Shown: piece by piece, positions 33,355 through 42,804 of the stretch
Numbering within the stretch: position 1 is the first letter of the stretch
Layout: the number at the start of each line of letters is the position of its first letter
Assembly (NCBI GenBank): GCA_028281445.1
Contig: JANQJW010000090.1
Location: 121,971-185,970, forward strand
DNA: 64,000 nt
Origin: Planctomycetota bacterium
GTDB lineage: Bacteria; Planctomycetota; PLA2; JAEUHO01
Reading direction: 5' to 3'
Program-made: the position numbers and the translations under genes
The notes under the pieces: generated by a model
Told to the model about the DNA's origin: nothing
The model's input: only the letters and a program-made list of their open reading frames with translations
Databases searched by the model: none

Positions 33355-34439
33355 CGCGGTCCCTCGATGAAGGCGACGATCCGTGACGCAACGTGCTCCG
33401 GTCGCTCCTGGTGCGGGGAGTGGCGTGTCGAGGGCACGAGCTCACAGCGCGCATCGGGGAACTGCGCAGCGATCCGTGCACACGAGCGGGGATCGAGTGT
33501 CGTGTCCTGCGCGCCCCACAGGATCAGGATCGGTTTCGTCACGTTGCGGTACTCGGTTTCGAGCTCGGCGATGCGATCCCAGAGCGGACGGCGGCAGCGA
33601 TCGACGGGGCGGAATCGTCGTAGCATCGACTGGGCTGCGCGCCGCGTGCAGGGATCCTGCACGATGCCCTGCAAGCGGTCGGCCTCCGCGCAGAAGGCGT
33701 GCTCGGGCGCCACGACGGACTTGGGAATGCCCTCGCGCACGCGCTGCTGCACCATGCCGAGTGCTGAACCGGCCTCGACCTCGAACGTGCTCAATCCCTC
33801 GAGATCCTCGAACACCTCGTTGACGCGCTTCATCCCGAGCTCAGCGACGGCGACGGTGACGACACAGTCCACGCGGTGGATGAGGTCGGCGACCCCCGAG
33901 TACGACCCGGGATCGGCCATCGCGCGTAGCAGCGCGGTGCTTCCGAGCGAGTGGCCAACAAGCACGACGCGACGCGTATCGCCGCGGCGCATCTGCCACG
34001 TGCGAACAGCCCGCAACACGTGGCGGCCGAGCCACGCGGGGCTGTAGGCGTCCGGCGCGATGCTCTCCGGCGGCTTGTCACTCAGCCCCTGGCCCGGCAA
34101 GTCGATCAGCAGCAGGTCGTAGCGCCTTGCGAGCAGCGGCCAGAGGAAGCGCCACGAGAAGCGATCCGACATGACACCCGGCACCAGCACGAGCAGCGGG
34201 TCGTCGGGCTTCGCGGCAGGCGCCCCGACAGGCGCCCGCACGTACTCCACGTGGACGTGGAGCGGGCACGCACCGGGGTCTTCCGCGCGTACGTGGCTCG
34301 ACGTCGGGCAGAAGGCGCCCGCCGCCTGCACGTAGCGGGCGTGCGATGGGCTCGTGCGCTCGTCGTAGAGCCGGGCGCTCGATGCGCACCCGGCCAGGAG
34401 CGTGACGGCGAGCAGGGTGGGCAGCACGGTCGGCTTCAC
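33351..34439 (-). CDS. Alpha/beta-hydrolase lipoprotein
   Basis: Encodes 362 residues starting with GTG. Signal peptide with lipobox LLAGC. The hydrolase has LVLVPGVMSDRFSW, LLLIDLPGQGLSDKP, nucleophile elbow VLVGHSLGS (Ser near 165), an acid in LILWGAQDTTLD and His in TRHSPHQE. This fits a lipase/esterase or haloperoxidase-like enzyme anchored in the envelope. It is cotranslated with plsY, which hints at lipid turnover but does not prove it. GTG 34439 is the only start giving the lipoprotein signal. Confidence 0.8.
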   Translation of the reverse strand: MKPTVLPTLLAVTLLAGCASSARLYDERTSPSHARYVQAAGAFCPTSSHVRAEDPGACPLHVHVEYVRAPVGAPAAKPDDPLLVLVPGVMSDRFSWRFLWPLLARRYDLLLIDLPGQGLSDKPPESIAPDAYSPAWLGRHVLRAVRTWQMRRGDTRRVVLVGHSLGSTALLRAMADPGSYSGVADLIHRVDCVVTVAVAELGMKRVNEVFEDLEGLSTFEVEAGSALGMVQQRVREGIPKSVVAPEHAFCAEADRLQGIVQDPCTRRAAQSMLRRFRPVDRCRRPLWDRIAELETEYRNVTKPILILWGAQDTTLDPRSCARIAAQFPDARCELVPSTRHSPHQERPEHVASRIVAFIEGPR

Positions 34440-34478
34440 GGCCGCGAAGGTATCCTCTGCCGACCCGGAGGCACACCC

Positions 34479-36047
34479 ATGATTCGCAACGCAGTCCTGC
34501 TCGCCCTCGCAGCCCTCCTCGCCTCGAGCGCCTTGGCCGGCGAGGTCACGGCAGTCGCGGACAAGCATGTCGAGGAGGCCCTGGCACAGGCCGCGGGCAA
34601 CCGCGCGGCGCTCGAGAAGGTTCTGAGCCACTACCGGACCCAGGGCGACCCGCAGATGCTCACGGGTGCGCGCTTCGTGATCGCCAACATGACGGACAAG
34701 GGCTACATCGTCACCGAGCTGCGCGATGGGAAGGGCAACCCCATCCCCTTCGATCCGCTCAGCTACACGGACTTCAACGAGGCGCGCGCCGCCATCGAGG
34801 CACTGGAGAAGAAGCACGGCACGATCGACTTCGCGCGCGACAAGAAGATCCTCGACGTCGAGACGATCACGAGCGCCTTCCTCATCCGCCACATCGACGA
34901 GTCGTTCGACGCCTGGCGCAAGACGCCGGAGAAGTACCGCGTCGGCTTCGACGCGTTCCTCAACTACGTGCTCCCCTACCGCGGCAGCCAGGAACCCATC
35001 GACGACTGGATCCAACCGCTGCGGCGGCGCTACGCGAGCAAGGCCCGTGCGCTCGGCACGAAGATGGAGCTGCAAGAGCTCTACAAGTGGCTCACGAAGG
35101 ACGTGAGCAAGCGCGTACGCTTCAACCCACGCTACTACCTGCACCCCACCGATCAGAGCTTCACGGAGATGGGCCGCTCGGGGCAGGGACGTTGCGAGGA
35201 CATCACCAACATGCAGACGTTCGCCGCACGCAGCCTCGCCATCGCGACGGCCGCCGACTACACGCCCTACTGGGCGCGCGGCGACAACAACCACGCGTGG
35301 AACGTGCTGCTCGACGCGAACGGCAAGGGCTTCCACAAGGGCAACGCCCACGCGGCGAAGATCTACCGCAAGACCTACAAGATCCAGCGCGACGCGCTGG
35401 CGTTGCGCTTGCCGGAGGGCCGTGAGGCGGCCAACCGCTTCATGGCGAGCACGTCCTACATCGACGTCACCGACCAGTACCGCGACACGACGGACGTCGA
35501 AGTGGCGCTCGCCTGGCCCGCGCTGCAGCAGGGTGAAGACACGGCCGGCATCGGTTACCTGTGTGTCTTCAACGGCGGCACCTGGAAAGCCATCCACTGG
35601 AGTGCCCTCACGGAGCAAGGCCATGCGAAGTTCGATCGCATGGGACGCAACCTCCTCTACCTTCCTGCGGTCCACACCGGGACGCGCTTGGTGGCCGCCG
35701 GCTCCCCGCTCGTCGTGACGAAGGACGGTGCCATCCGTCCGCTCGGCGGCGGGGACAAGACCGACGTGCTGGTCACCATGGTGAAGCCAAAGCGCAGAAA
35801 CGTCGACACGAGCGAAATGGAGCCCACGTCGTTCCTCGAAGAGGGCACGACCTACGTGCTCAAGCAATGGGCGGGCGCGTACCGGGGTGTCGACGAGTGG
35901 AAGGACCTCCAGGAGTTCACCGCCGGCAAGGAACCTGTCACTCTGAAGGACCTCGATGCAGACGGTCTGTACTGGCTCGTCCCCAAGGAGTCCCGCCGGC
36001 TCGAGCGCCCCTTCACCATCAAGAAGGGCCGCCAGCTCTTCTGGTAG
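34479..36047 (+). CDS. Secreted transglutaminase-like protein
   Basis: Encodes 522 residues after a clear GGAGG site. Signal peptide (cleavage near ALAG). The middle holds a transglutaminase-like core: QGRCEDITNMQTFAARS with the catalytic-type Cys near residue 245, NNHAWNVLL with His near 275 and a downstream Asp. Flanking segments YRVGFDAFLNYVLPYR and VRFNPRYYLHP are also seen in secreted transglutaminase-like proteins of Bacteroidetes and Planctomycetes. It may be a protease or crosslinker rather than a true transglutaminase. The C-terminal ~200 residues are beta-rich. Confidence 0.78.
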   Translation: MIRNAVLLALAALLASSALAGEVTAVADKHVEEALAQAAGNRAALEKVLSHYRTQGDPQMLTGARFVIANMTDKGYIVTELRDGKGNPIPFDPLSYTDFNEARAAIEALEKKHGTIDFARDKKILDVETITSAFLIRHIDESFDAWRKTPEKYRVGFDAFLNYVLPYRGSQEPIDDWIQPLRRRYASKARALGTKMELQELYKWLTKDVSKRVRFNPRYYLHPTDQSFTEMGRSGQGRCEDITNMQTFAARSLAIATAADYTPYWARGDNNHAWNVLLDANGKGFHKGNAHAAKIYRKTYKIQRDALALRLPEGREAANRFMASTSYIDVTDQYRDTTDVEVALAWPALQQGEDTAGIGYLCVFNGGTWKAIHWSALTEQGHAKFDRMGRNLLYLPAVHTGTRLVAAGSPLVVTKDGAIRPLGGGDKTDVLVTMVKPKRRNVDTSEMEPTSFLEEGTTYVLKQWAGAYRGVDEWKDLQEFTAGKEPVTLKDLDADGLYWLVPKESRRLERPFTIKKGRQLFW

Positions 36048-36758
36048 TCAGCGCACGGCTTCCATCAACCGCGCGATCTCGTCGTCGACGTAGCGCGGAT
36101 CGTCGACCGTGTCGGCGATCTCCGCTCGCAAGATTTCGCGGTAGCGCTGCCGCATGCGGTGCACGGCGACCTTGACGGCCGTCTCGCTCATGCCGAGTCG
36201 CAGGCCGACATCGCGGTAGGTCGCGTTGCCCTCCCCCGAGAGCAACGGCCGTAGCGCCTCGTAGCGCTCGGCCTTGTCCGACCCGCCCTTGCGAAACCAG
36301 GCCGCCAGCTTCTCGCCGGTCCGGTCGAGCACGAGCAAGGCCCACCGCCGTTCGTACATCCCCTCTGGCGTCAGGCTGTCGGCCGGCTCGCGCGCATACC
36401 GTTCTTCCCCGGACTCGAAATCGAGTGAGAGCACGGTCGCGCCTCCGCCGCGCTTCTGCGCCCTGTTCTTCGCCCACTCCTTCGACGCGAAGTTCTTGAG
36501 AGCGGCGAGCAAGAAGGTCCGGAACCGGCCGCGCTCCCTGTCGGCGTCGGCGACGTAGTCCTTCTCGATCAGGGCGGTGAAGAACCCCTGCGTGAGATCC
36601 GCCGCCTCCTGCGCGTCGGAGCCGCCACGACGCAGGAACGCGTAGAGCGGGTACCAGTACGACGCGCACAGCTCCTCGAGCGCAGAACGCGACGTGCCCG
36701 ATCCCGCCGAAGCAACGAGACTCCAGCGCGTCGCCTGGAACTGTGCCGGGGTGCTCAT
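36048..36758 (-). CDS. ECF-type RNA polymerase sigma factor
   Basis: Encodes 236 residues. Region 2 is seen in YWYPLYAFLRRGGSDAQEA and LTQGFFTALIEK; region 4 in TYRDVGLRLGMSETAVKVAV followed by basic helices. The LTQGFF signature is common in sigma factors paired with Ser/Thr kinases in Planctomycetota and relatives. Its gene lies five bases after a kinase gene, so the kinase may control its activity. ATG 36758. Target promoters are unknown. Confidence 0.87.
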   Translation of the reverse strand: MSTPAQFQATRWSLVASAGSGTSRSALEELCASYWYPLYAFLRRGGSDAQEAADLTQGFFTALIEKDYVADADRERGRFRTFLLAALKNFASKEWAKNRAQKRGGGATVLSLDFESGEERYAREPADSLTPEGMYERRWALLVLDRTGEKLAAWFRKGGSDKAERYEALRPLLSGEGNATYRDVGLRLGMSETAVKVAVHRMRQRYREILRAEIADTVDDPRYVDDEIARLMEAVR

Positions 36759-36763
36759 GGCAT

Positions 36764-38524
36764 CTACTCGGGGCCGAACGTCACTTGTCCGATGGCAAAC
36801 TTCCATTGGCCGCCGTCGTTTCGGATCGGGTAGCGCAGAAACACCCGCTCGCCTGCCTTGATCATCGTGACCCGGCCTTCGCGCTTCCACGGGTCGATCT
36901 CGACAGCTTGCGGCGTGAAGTGGTGCGGCGAGTGCGGGAGGGTCGCCTGGCCAACCACCCCCATCCCCAGGGCGTTGGCCGCCCGTAGTTTCTCGTGTTC
37001 GGCGTCGTCCATCTGCTCCAGCTTGTTCCGGTCTTCGCTGGAGTAGGTGAAGCGCACGCCGCCCTTGTCCGGATCGCGCACGCTGATCGCGTCCAGGTAG
37101 TTGACCCATGTGTTGTTGAGGCTGGTCAGGATCCGCCTGCGTTCGTCGAACGCGGAGGCGCCCGCCACGGTCAGCTGTCCCCAGTCGCCCGCTTCAGGGT
37201 CGTAGGGCTTGAAGAACTCTGAGTTGAACTCGCGCACGTGCATGTTGGTGGTCAGGTTCGCGAGCGTGGATGACATCATGCCGATCGATACGAGCGAGAC
37301 GAGCATCGCAAGAACCGCAACGCCGTGCCCCCGCACCTGGCTCCGCCGCCGTGAAGCCCAGATCGCCGCCGCGAGGTTCACGAGGGCCGCGATGCTCGCC
37401 GCGATGATGCCGGCCCAGATCGAGGCGGTCATCGCGTAGAAGTACGTGTTGTTGACCGCGTTGTTCGACACGAAGCTGTAGACGAGGATGTAGGCAATCA
37501 CGCCCACCGGGAGCAGCATCAGGCTCCACAGCACGAACCTGCTGAACGGGCGCTTGTCGTCGCGGCGCCGCAGCCGGGCGTGGAAACGCAGGCCGCGATC
37601 CTGGCGCGCCGGGGCGCGTTCCGAGGTCACGACGGTCTTGACGTCGGACTCGACCTCCTCTGCCTTCTGGTAGCGCACGTCGCGCTCGCGCTCGAGCGCG
37701 CGCATGACGATCTCGTCGATGCGCTCATCGAGATTGCTTGCCTCGGACGGTTTCTGGAACTTCCCCACCGGCAGCTCGCCGGTGAGCATCTCGTAGAAGA
37801 CGACACCCAAGGAGAAGATGTCCGCGCGGTGGTCGACCTCCAGCGGCGTCTTGTACTGCTCGGGCGCCATGTAGTGGACGGTGCCCATCACCTGGTCGGT
37901 CCCGGTGAGGGTGAAGTCCTGGTCGCCGCGCGTCGCCAGCTTGGCGAGGCCAAAGTCGGCGACCTTCACGCGGCCGTTCTTGTCGAGCAGGATGTTCTCG
38001 GGCTTGATGTCGCGGTGCACGACACCCGCGTCGTGGGCGTACTGCAGCGCGTCGCAGATCTGGGGAACGATGGCCAGCGCCTCGCGCGCCGTGAGCTCGC
38101 CGCCCGCCATGATCTGGCGCAGCGTCACACCGTCGACGAACTCCATCACGAGGAAGAACAGCCCGTCGCGCTCGCCGAACTCGTGAACGCCGACGATGTG
38201 CGGGTGATGCAGGCGCGCGAGCGTGCGTGCTTCCCTCGCGAAGCGCTCGGCGAACGCGGGGTCCTCGGACAGCTCCCGGGGCAGCACCTTCAAGGCGACG
38301 AGGCGGTCGAGCTTCGTCTGCCGGGCCATGTACACGACGCCCATGCCGCCCTGGCCCAGGACCTCGAGCAACTCCAGATCGGGGAAGTGCTCGCTCATCT
38401 CGACCGGACTCGGAGCCGCCCTGGGCGGTCTGCCGGTCCCGGTGCTCAAGCCGACCTCGAGAAGGCGAGCCGCTTCGGCATCCTCGGGACGGGCCTGTTT
38501 CTGGGGGTCTTGGGGGTCGTTCAT
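36764..38524 (-). CDS. Membrane Hanks-type serine/threonine protein kinase
   Basis: Encodes 586 residues. Kinase domain ~48-310: GQGGMGVVY glycine loop, VALKVL lysine, HRDIKPENILL near 170, DFGLAKL and APEQY. Two or three membrane helices (~330-425) follow, then a ~160-residue extracytoplasmic beta-rich domain with no known family. The kinase end is N-terminal (cytoplasmic), so the C-terminal domain may be the sensor. It is followed after five bases by an ECF sigma-factor gene, a common kinase-sigma module. It is divergent from htrA. Confidence 0.9.
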   Translation of the reverse strand: MNDPQDPQKQARPEDAEAARLLEVGLSTGTGRPPRAAPSPVEMSEHFPDLELLEVLGQGGMGVVYMARQTKLDRLVALKVLPRELSEDPAFAERFAREARTLARLHHPHIVGVHEFGERDGLFFLVMEFVDGVTLRQIMAGGELTAREALAIVPQICDALQYAHDAGVVHRDIKPENILLDKNGRVKVADFGLAKLATRGDQDFTLTGTDQVMGTVHYMAPEQYKTPLEVDHRADIFSLGVVFYEMLTGELPVGKFQKPSEASNLDERIDEIVMRALERERDVRYQKAEEVESDVKTVVTSERAPARQDRGLRFHARLRRRDDKRPFSRFVLWSLMLLPVGVIAYILVYSFVSNNAVNNTYFYAMTASIWAGIIAASIAALVNLAAAIWASRRRSQVRGHGVAVLAMLVSLVSIGMMSSTLANLTTNMHVREFNSEFFKPYDPEAGDWGQLTVAGASAFDERRRILTSLNNTWVNYLDAISVRDPDKGGVRFTYSSEDRNKLEQMDDAEHEKLRAANALGMGVVGQATLPHSPHHFTPQAVEIDPWKREGRVTMIKAGERVFLRYPIRNDGGQWKFAIGQVTFGPE

Positions 38525-38627
38525 GGCGATTCGCTCCGTCGTGGCCGGGGGTCCATGACGCAAAGCGCCGGAGAGGTTACAGCCCTTTTGCCAACACCGG
38601 CCGGGGGCGGTGCGTCAGGAACGTGAC

Positions 38628-39809
38628 ATGCGTGCAGACCCCGTACAACTGGGCCCCGTGAACGAGCCCGTCTATCGCTCCCGCCCCCCGCGGCTGATCA
38701 GCTACCTCCCGCTGGTCCTGCTGCTCGCCATCATCGGCGTGCTGGTCTGGAAGTACGTGTTGCCGCGCTACCGGCCGCTGCACGACCCGGGCGCCGAACC
38801 CCGGACGGTGAGCGCGCGTGGAGAGCTGACGAACTTCGAGAGCTCCACGATCGAGATCTACCGCAACGCATCCCCGTCCGTGGTGCATATCGCAAACGTC
38901 GCCCTGCGGCGCAGCCGCTGGACGATGGACGTCATGAAGCTGCCGCAGGGCACCGGATCCGGCTTCGTCTGGGACGAGGACGGCTACGTGGTCACGAACG
39001 CACACGTGGTGCGCGGCGGCGATCGCTTCGAGGTCACGTTGGCCGATCACACCACGTGGCGCGCGAAGCTCGTCGGCGCAGAGCCGGACAAGGACATTGC
39101 CGTGTTGAAGGTGGACGGCGCGCCGCCGGGCAAGCTGAAGCCCCTGGCCATCGGCACGTCCAGCGATCTGCAGATCGGCCAGGCGATCTTCGCCATCGGC
39201 AATCCGTTCGGTCTCGACCGCACCTTGACCACGGGCGTCATCAGCGGCCTCGGCCGTCAGATCCGCTCCCAGACGGGCCGCGCAATCCGCGACGTCATCC
39301 AGAACGACGCGGCGATCAACCCCGGCAACTCGGGCGGGCCGCTGCTCGACAGCGCCGGGCGGCTCGTCGGCATGAACACCGCGATCGTCAGCCCCTCGGG
39401 ATCGTCGGCCGGCATCGGCTTCGCGATTCCCGTCGACACGATCAATCGGATCGTGCCCCCGCTCATCCGCGGCGAAGCGCCCGAGCGCGCCGGCTTCGGC
39501 ATCACGCTGCTGCCGACGCAGTACGCGCGTGAGTTCGGGCTCGAAGCCGGCGTGGCCGTGTTCGAGGTCATGCCGGACAGCGCTGCAGCCAAGGCAGGCT
39601 TCAAAGCTGTCGAACGCGATCGTCGCTCCGGCGACATCACGCTCGGTGACATCATCGTGGGCGTCGACGACCGCGTCATCAGCAACCAGGACGACCTGTT
39701 CCACGCCCTGGAGGCCCGCAAGCCCGGCGACACGGTCACGGTGAAGCTGATGCGCGACGGCCAGCTGCGCGAGGTGAAGATCCAGCTCCAGGAGATCCAG
39801 GCGCGCTGA
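38628..39809 (+). CDS. HtrA/DegP-like serine protease with PDZ domain
   Basis: Encodes 393 residues. One N-terminal membrane helix (~24-45) anchors a trypsin-like domain with catalytic His in TNAHVV (~126), Asp in DKDIAVLKV (~155) and Ser in NPGNSGGPLLD (~235). A C-terminal PDZ domain (~290-390) contains GVAVFEVMPDSAAAKAG and GDIIVGVDDRVI. It degrades or refolds damaged envelope proteins. ATG 38628 chosen; GTG 38610 is also possible. Single PDZ, as in DegS-like forms. Confidence 0.9.
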   Translation: MRADPVQLGPVNEPVYRSRPPRLISYLPLVLLLAIIGVLVWKYVLPRYRPLHDPGAEPRTVSARGELTNFESSTIEIYRNASPSVVHIANVALRRSRWTMDVMKLPQGTGSGFVWDEDGYVVTNAHVVRGGDRFEVTLADHTTWRAKLVGAEPDKDIAVLKVDGAPPGKLKPLAIGTSSDLQIGQAIFAIGNPFGLDRTLTTGVISGLGRQIRSQTGRAIRDVIQNDAAINPGNSGGPLLDSAGRLVGMNTAIVSPSGSSAGIGFAIPVDTINRIVPPLIRGEAPERAGFGITLLPTQYAREFGLEAGVAVFEVMPDSAAAKAGFKAVERDRRSGDITLGDIIVGVDDRVISNQDDLFHALEARKPGDTVTVKLMRDGQLREVKIQLQEIQAR

Positions 39810-39820
39810 TGTCAGGTGGC

Positions 39821-41056
39821 CTACAGGCCGTCGAACAGCATCAAGCGATGATTGCCCTGGTCGGTGACGAAGAGCAGGCGCCCGCGCAGCATGACGCCGG
39901 TCGGCGTGTTCAGCGTGCGCGCGCTCGGGGCGGCATCCGGCACGCCGTTCTGGTCGTCGTCGTTGGCCGCCGTATTGCCGAACGTGCTCTGGCCCAGTAC
40001 TGCAGTGGCCGCGGGCTGGTTCGTCGTGGGGAACGGCGTGTAGTCGAGCACACGGTTGTTGCCGCGATCCGCGACGATGAGCTGCCCGCTCGTGGCGAAG
40101 AACGACGCCGGGGATGAAAGGCCGGTCGAGCCGGCAGCCGCCACAGCCGAGTTGAAGTCCGCCTGGCCGATCACGAGGTCGGCCGGCTGGCCGTTCGCGA
40201 CGGGAATCGTGTTCCAGACGAGGATGCGGTTGTTGTTGCTGTCGCACACGATCAGCCGCACGCCCTCGCTCCAGACGCAGTTCGGTCCGTTGAGCGTCGT
40301 TGCCGACGTCCCGGTGCCATTGGAGAGGAAGTCGGCCTGCCCCACCACGACGTCCGCCGGCGTGCCGTTGGCGACCGGCACCGTGTTCCAGATCAGGACG
40401 CGGTTGTTGTTGAAGTCGGCGACGAAGAGGCTGTTGCCGCCGAGGCAGACGCTGCCGGGTGCATTCATGCCCGCCTGGGTCGTGGCCGGTGCGTTGGCCG
40501 CGAAGTTCGGCTGGCCGATGACAACGTCGGCGGGAGCCGCGGTCGTCAGGGGCAGTGTGCTCCAGAGTAACACGCGGTTGTTGAGCCGGTCGGCCACGGC
40601 AACCCGTTCGACCTGGCGCCACAGGTCGACCGGCGCAGCCAGGTTCGTCGAGGACGTCCCGGGCGCCGTGGTCGCGAAGTCGGGCTGGCCCAGAACGAAG
40701 TCGGCAGCGACGCCGTTCCCCAGCGGCGTCGTGTTGTAGCCCAGAATGCGGTTGTTGCTCTGGTCCGGAATCCAGAGGCTGCCCTCCGCTACGCGCCCGA
40801 AGGGCGTGTCCAGCGTGGCGGCGCCCGCAGCGCCACCCTGGTCGGGCATCTGCCCCGTGAAGTCGGCCTGGCCCAGCACGTTCGTGGCAGCCATGAACGT
40901 CGTGAAGACGGCCGGCGTCAGTCCGACGGTCCCGCCGGGATTGCCGGTGCCCCCACTTCCCGTCGTGGTGACGACCGTCGAGTCGTGGCCGTGGCCGCAG
41001 CCCCAGGTGGAGACCGTGAGGACCGCGAGAAGCAGGACGAGAGTGCGGTGGTTCAT
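39821..41056 (-). CDS. NHL-repeat lipoprotein
   Basis: Encodes 411 residues. Signal peptide with lipobox-like TVSTWGC, a Gly/Thr-rich linker, then about six repeats of the pattern (D)xxNNR(V/I)Lx(W/Y)NTxPxxxxxPADxVxGQxxF, with 50-60 residue spacing, predicted as an NHL-type beta-propeller. No active site is evident; such proteins bind other proteins or glycans at the surface. It is divergent from the beta-lactamase-fold gene. Confidence 0.78.
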   Translation of the reverse strand: MNHRTLVLLLAVLTVSTWGCGHGHDSTVVTTTGSGGTGNPGGTVGLTPAVFTTFMAATNVLGQADFTGQMPDQGGAAGAATLDTPFGRVAEGSLWIPDQSNNRILGYNTTPLGNGVAADFVLGQPDFATTAPGTSSTNLAAPVDLWRQVERVAVADRLNNRVLLWSTLPLTTAAPADVVIGQPNFAANAPATTQAGMNAPGSVCLGGNSLFVADFNNNRVLIWNTVPVANGTPADVVVGQADFLSNGTGTSATTLNGPNCVWSEGVRLIVCDSNNNRILVWNTIPVANGQPADLVIGQADFNSAVAAAGSTGLSSPASFFATSGQLIVADRGNNRVLDYTPFPTTNQPAATAVLGQSTFGNTAANDDDQNGVPDAAPSARTLNTPTGVMLRGRLLFVTDQGNHRLMLFDGL

Positions 41057-41091
41057 GCGCGCTCTACTCCGTTTGTGGTCGAATACCGGCG

Positions 41092-42261
41092 ATGCCGTTC
41101 CGCCGCTCCGCCACGTTGCTGATCGTGTTCATGGTCGCGGGATTCGCGCCGCGCGCAACCGCGAAGGACAAACCGAAGCCGAACGCGACCGGCAATGCCG
41201 GGGTCGTCGCGCTGCTCGAGCCGATTCGGAAGAAGCACGACGTGCCGGGCATCGCTGGCGCGGTCGTCGAGGGGCAGCGCAAGGGCACCTTCCTCAAGGC
41301 CATTGCCGCCACCGGCAAGCGCCGCCTGGGCGGCAGGTCCGACATCACGATCTCCGATCCCTGGCATCTCGGTTCCTGCACGAAGGCCATGACCGCGACG
41401 CTGATCGGACGCCTCGTCGACAAGCGCAAGCTCAAGTGGGAGACCACGCTCGAAGAAGCGTTCCCCAAGTTGGCGAGGGTGATGCATCCGGCGTGGAAAC
41501 CCGTGACTCTCGAATTGCTGCTGGGCAATCGCGCGGGGGCACCGGAAACCCTCGACGCCGACGGCCTGTGGGGCCGCCTCTGGACGCACCAGGGTACACC
41601 GACGGAGGCGCGCCGAACACTGCTCGAAGGCGTCGTCACGAAGCCGCCCGTTTCGCCCCCCGGAACGAAGTACGCGTACTCCAACGCGGGCTTCGCGATC
41701 GCCGGTCACGCGGCCGAGACCATGCTCAAGAAGCCCTGGGAACGGCTGATGCGCGAGGAGCTGTTCGAGCCGTTGCAGATGGTGACAGCCGGATTCGGCG
41801 CTCCGTCGAAGCACGACGCACCGCACGGCCATCGCCCCGCCGGCGGCACGATCGTTCCCGTGAGCCCCGGGCCCGGCGCGGACAACCCGCCGGCAATCGG
41901 CCCGGCGGGCACGGTGCACGCGAGCATCGGCGACTGGGGCCGGTTCGCCGCGCTGCACCTGCGCGGCGCGCGCGACGGTAAGCGCAAGTTGCCGGTGAAG
42001 CGGGAGTCCCTGCGCCGTACGCACAAGCCACTCGACGGACAGACCTACGCGCTGGGCTGGGGCGTCACGAGTCACCCGTGGGCCGGAACGGTCCTCCGGC
42101 ACGCAGGCACCAACACGATGTGGTACTGCCTGGCCGTGCTTGCGCCCGAGCGCGACGTCGCCATCCTGATCACGTGCAACCGCGGCGGCGACAAGGCGGC
42201 CAAGGCGTGCGACGAGGCGGCGCGGGCGCTGCTCGCGTGGCACATCAAGAAGAAGAGGTAG
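41092..42261 (+). CDS. Beta-lactamase-fold serine hydrolase (class C type), secreted
   Basis: Encodes 389 residues with a signal peptide. The SxxK motif is GSCTKAM (near 93), YxN is YSNAGF (near 195) and the third motif is RHAGTN (near 337), as in class C-like esterases, D-aminopeptidases and penicillin-binding protein relatives. It is unlikely to be a resistance enzyme; an esterase or peptidase role is more common in this family. The yqeY-like gene starts five bases after it. Confidence 0.83.
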   Translation: MPFRRSATLLIVFMVAGFAPRATAKDKPKPNATGNAGVVALLEPIRKKHDVPGIAGAVVEGQRKGTFLKAIAATGKRRLGGRSDITISDPWHLGSCTKAMTATLIGRLVDKRKLKWETTLEEAFPKLARVMHPAWKPVTLELLLGNRAGAPETLDADGLWGRLWTHQGTPTEARRTLLEGVVTKPPVSPPGTKYAYSNAGFAIAGHAAETMLKKPWERLMREELFEPLQMVTAGFGAPSKHDAPHGHRPAGGTIVPVSPGPGADNPPAIGPAGTVHASIGDWGRFAALHLRGARDGKRKLPVKRESLRRTHKPLDGQTYALGWGVTSHPWAGTVLRHAGTNTMWYCLAVLAPERDVAILITCNRGGDKAAKACDEAARALLAWHIKKKR

Positions 42262-42266
42262 CGCAC

Positions 42267-42701
42267 ATGCTTCGCGACGAGATCCGCAGCCGCATGGTTG
42301 CCGCCATGAAGGCGGGCAATGCACTGGAGAAGGGCGTTCTCAAGCTCGCGCTCGGCGAGATCCAGACGGCCGAGGCGCGCATTGGCGAAGACCTCCCCGA
42401 CGAGAAGGCCGCGGGTCTGCTGCGCAAGCTGATCAAGTCCAACACCGAGTCACTCGAAGCCAGCACCGACGCGGAGAAGCGCGCGACGCTGGAACAGGAG
42501 ATCGCGATCCTCGACGCACTGCTGCCGAAGACCCTGGATCCCGAGGAGATCGCCGCGGCGCTCGAGCCTGTGAAGGAGCAGATCCTGGCTGCGGGCAACG
42601 ACGGGCAGGCCACGGGCGTTGCGATGAAGCACCTCAAGAGCAGCGGCGCCCCGGTGACAGGCAAGGACGTATCCGCCGCCGTGCGCGCAATGCGCAGCTG
42701 A
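42267..42701 (+). CDS. GatB/YqeY domain protein
   Basis: Encodes 144 residues, all helical, matching YqeY: MKAGNALEKGVLKLALGEI near 14, EIAILDALLPKTLDPEEI and GVAMKHLKSSGAPVTGKDVS. Related to the C-terminal tRNA-binding domain of the amidotransferase GatB; the stand-alone protein's role is unclear but it may bind tRNA. ATG 42267 chosen since upstream codons belong to another frame. Confidence 0.88.
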   Translation: MLRDEIRSRMVAAMKAGNALEKGVLKLALGEIQTAEARIGEDLPDEKAAGLLRKLIKSNTESLEASTDAEKRATLEQEIAILDALLPKTLDPEEIAAALEPVKEQILAAGNDGQATGVAMKHLKSSGAPVTGKDVSAAVRAMRS

Positions 42702-42804
42702 TCGTCTCGCGCTGCCGATCGTCTCAGGGCGCGACAGTCTGCAAAAGCGCTGCAAGCCGACGCATTGGCGGGAACCGGAGCGAGACCGCGCTGTCTGACG
42801 GCGC

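Noticed and set aside
41092..42261. Antibiotic-resistance beta-lactamase
   Set aside because: Although SxxK, YxN and HxG motifs fit the fold, the family is dominated by esterases and peptidases, and there is no ampR or mobile context.
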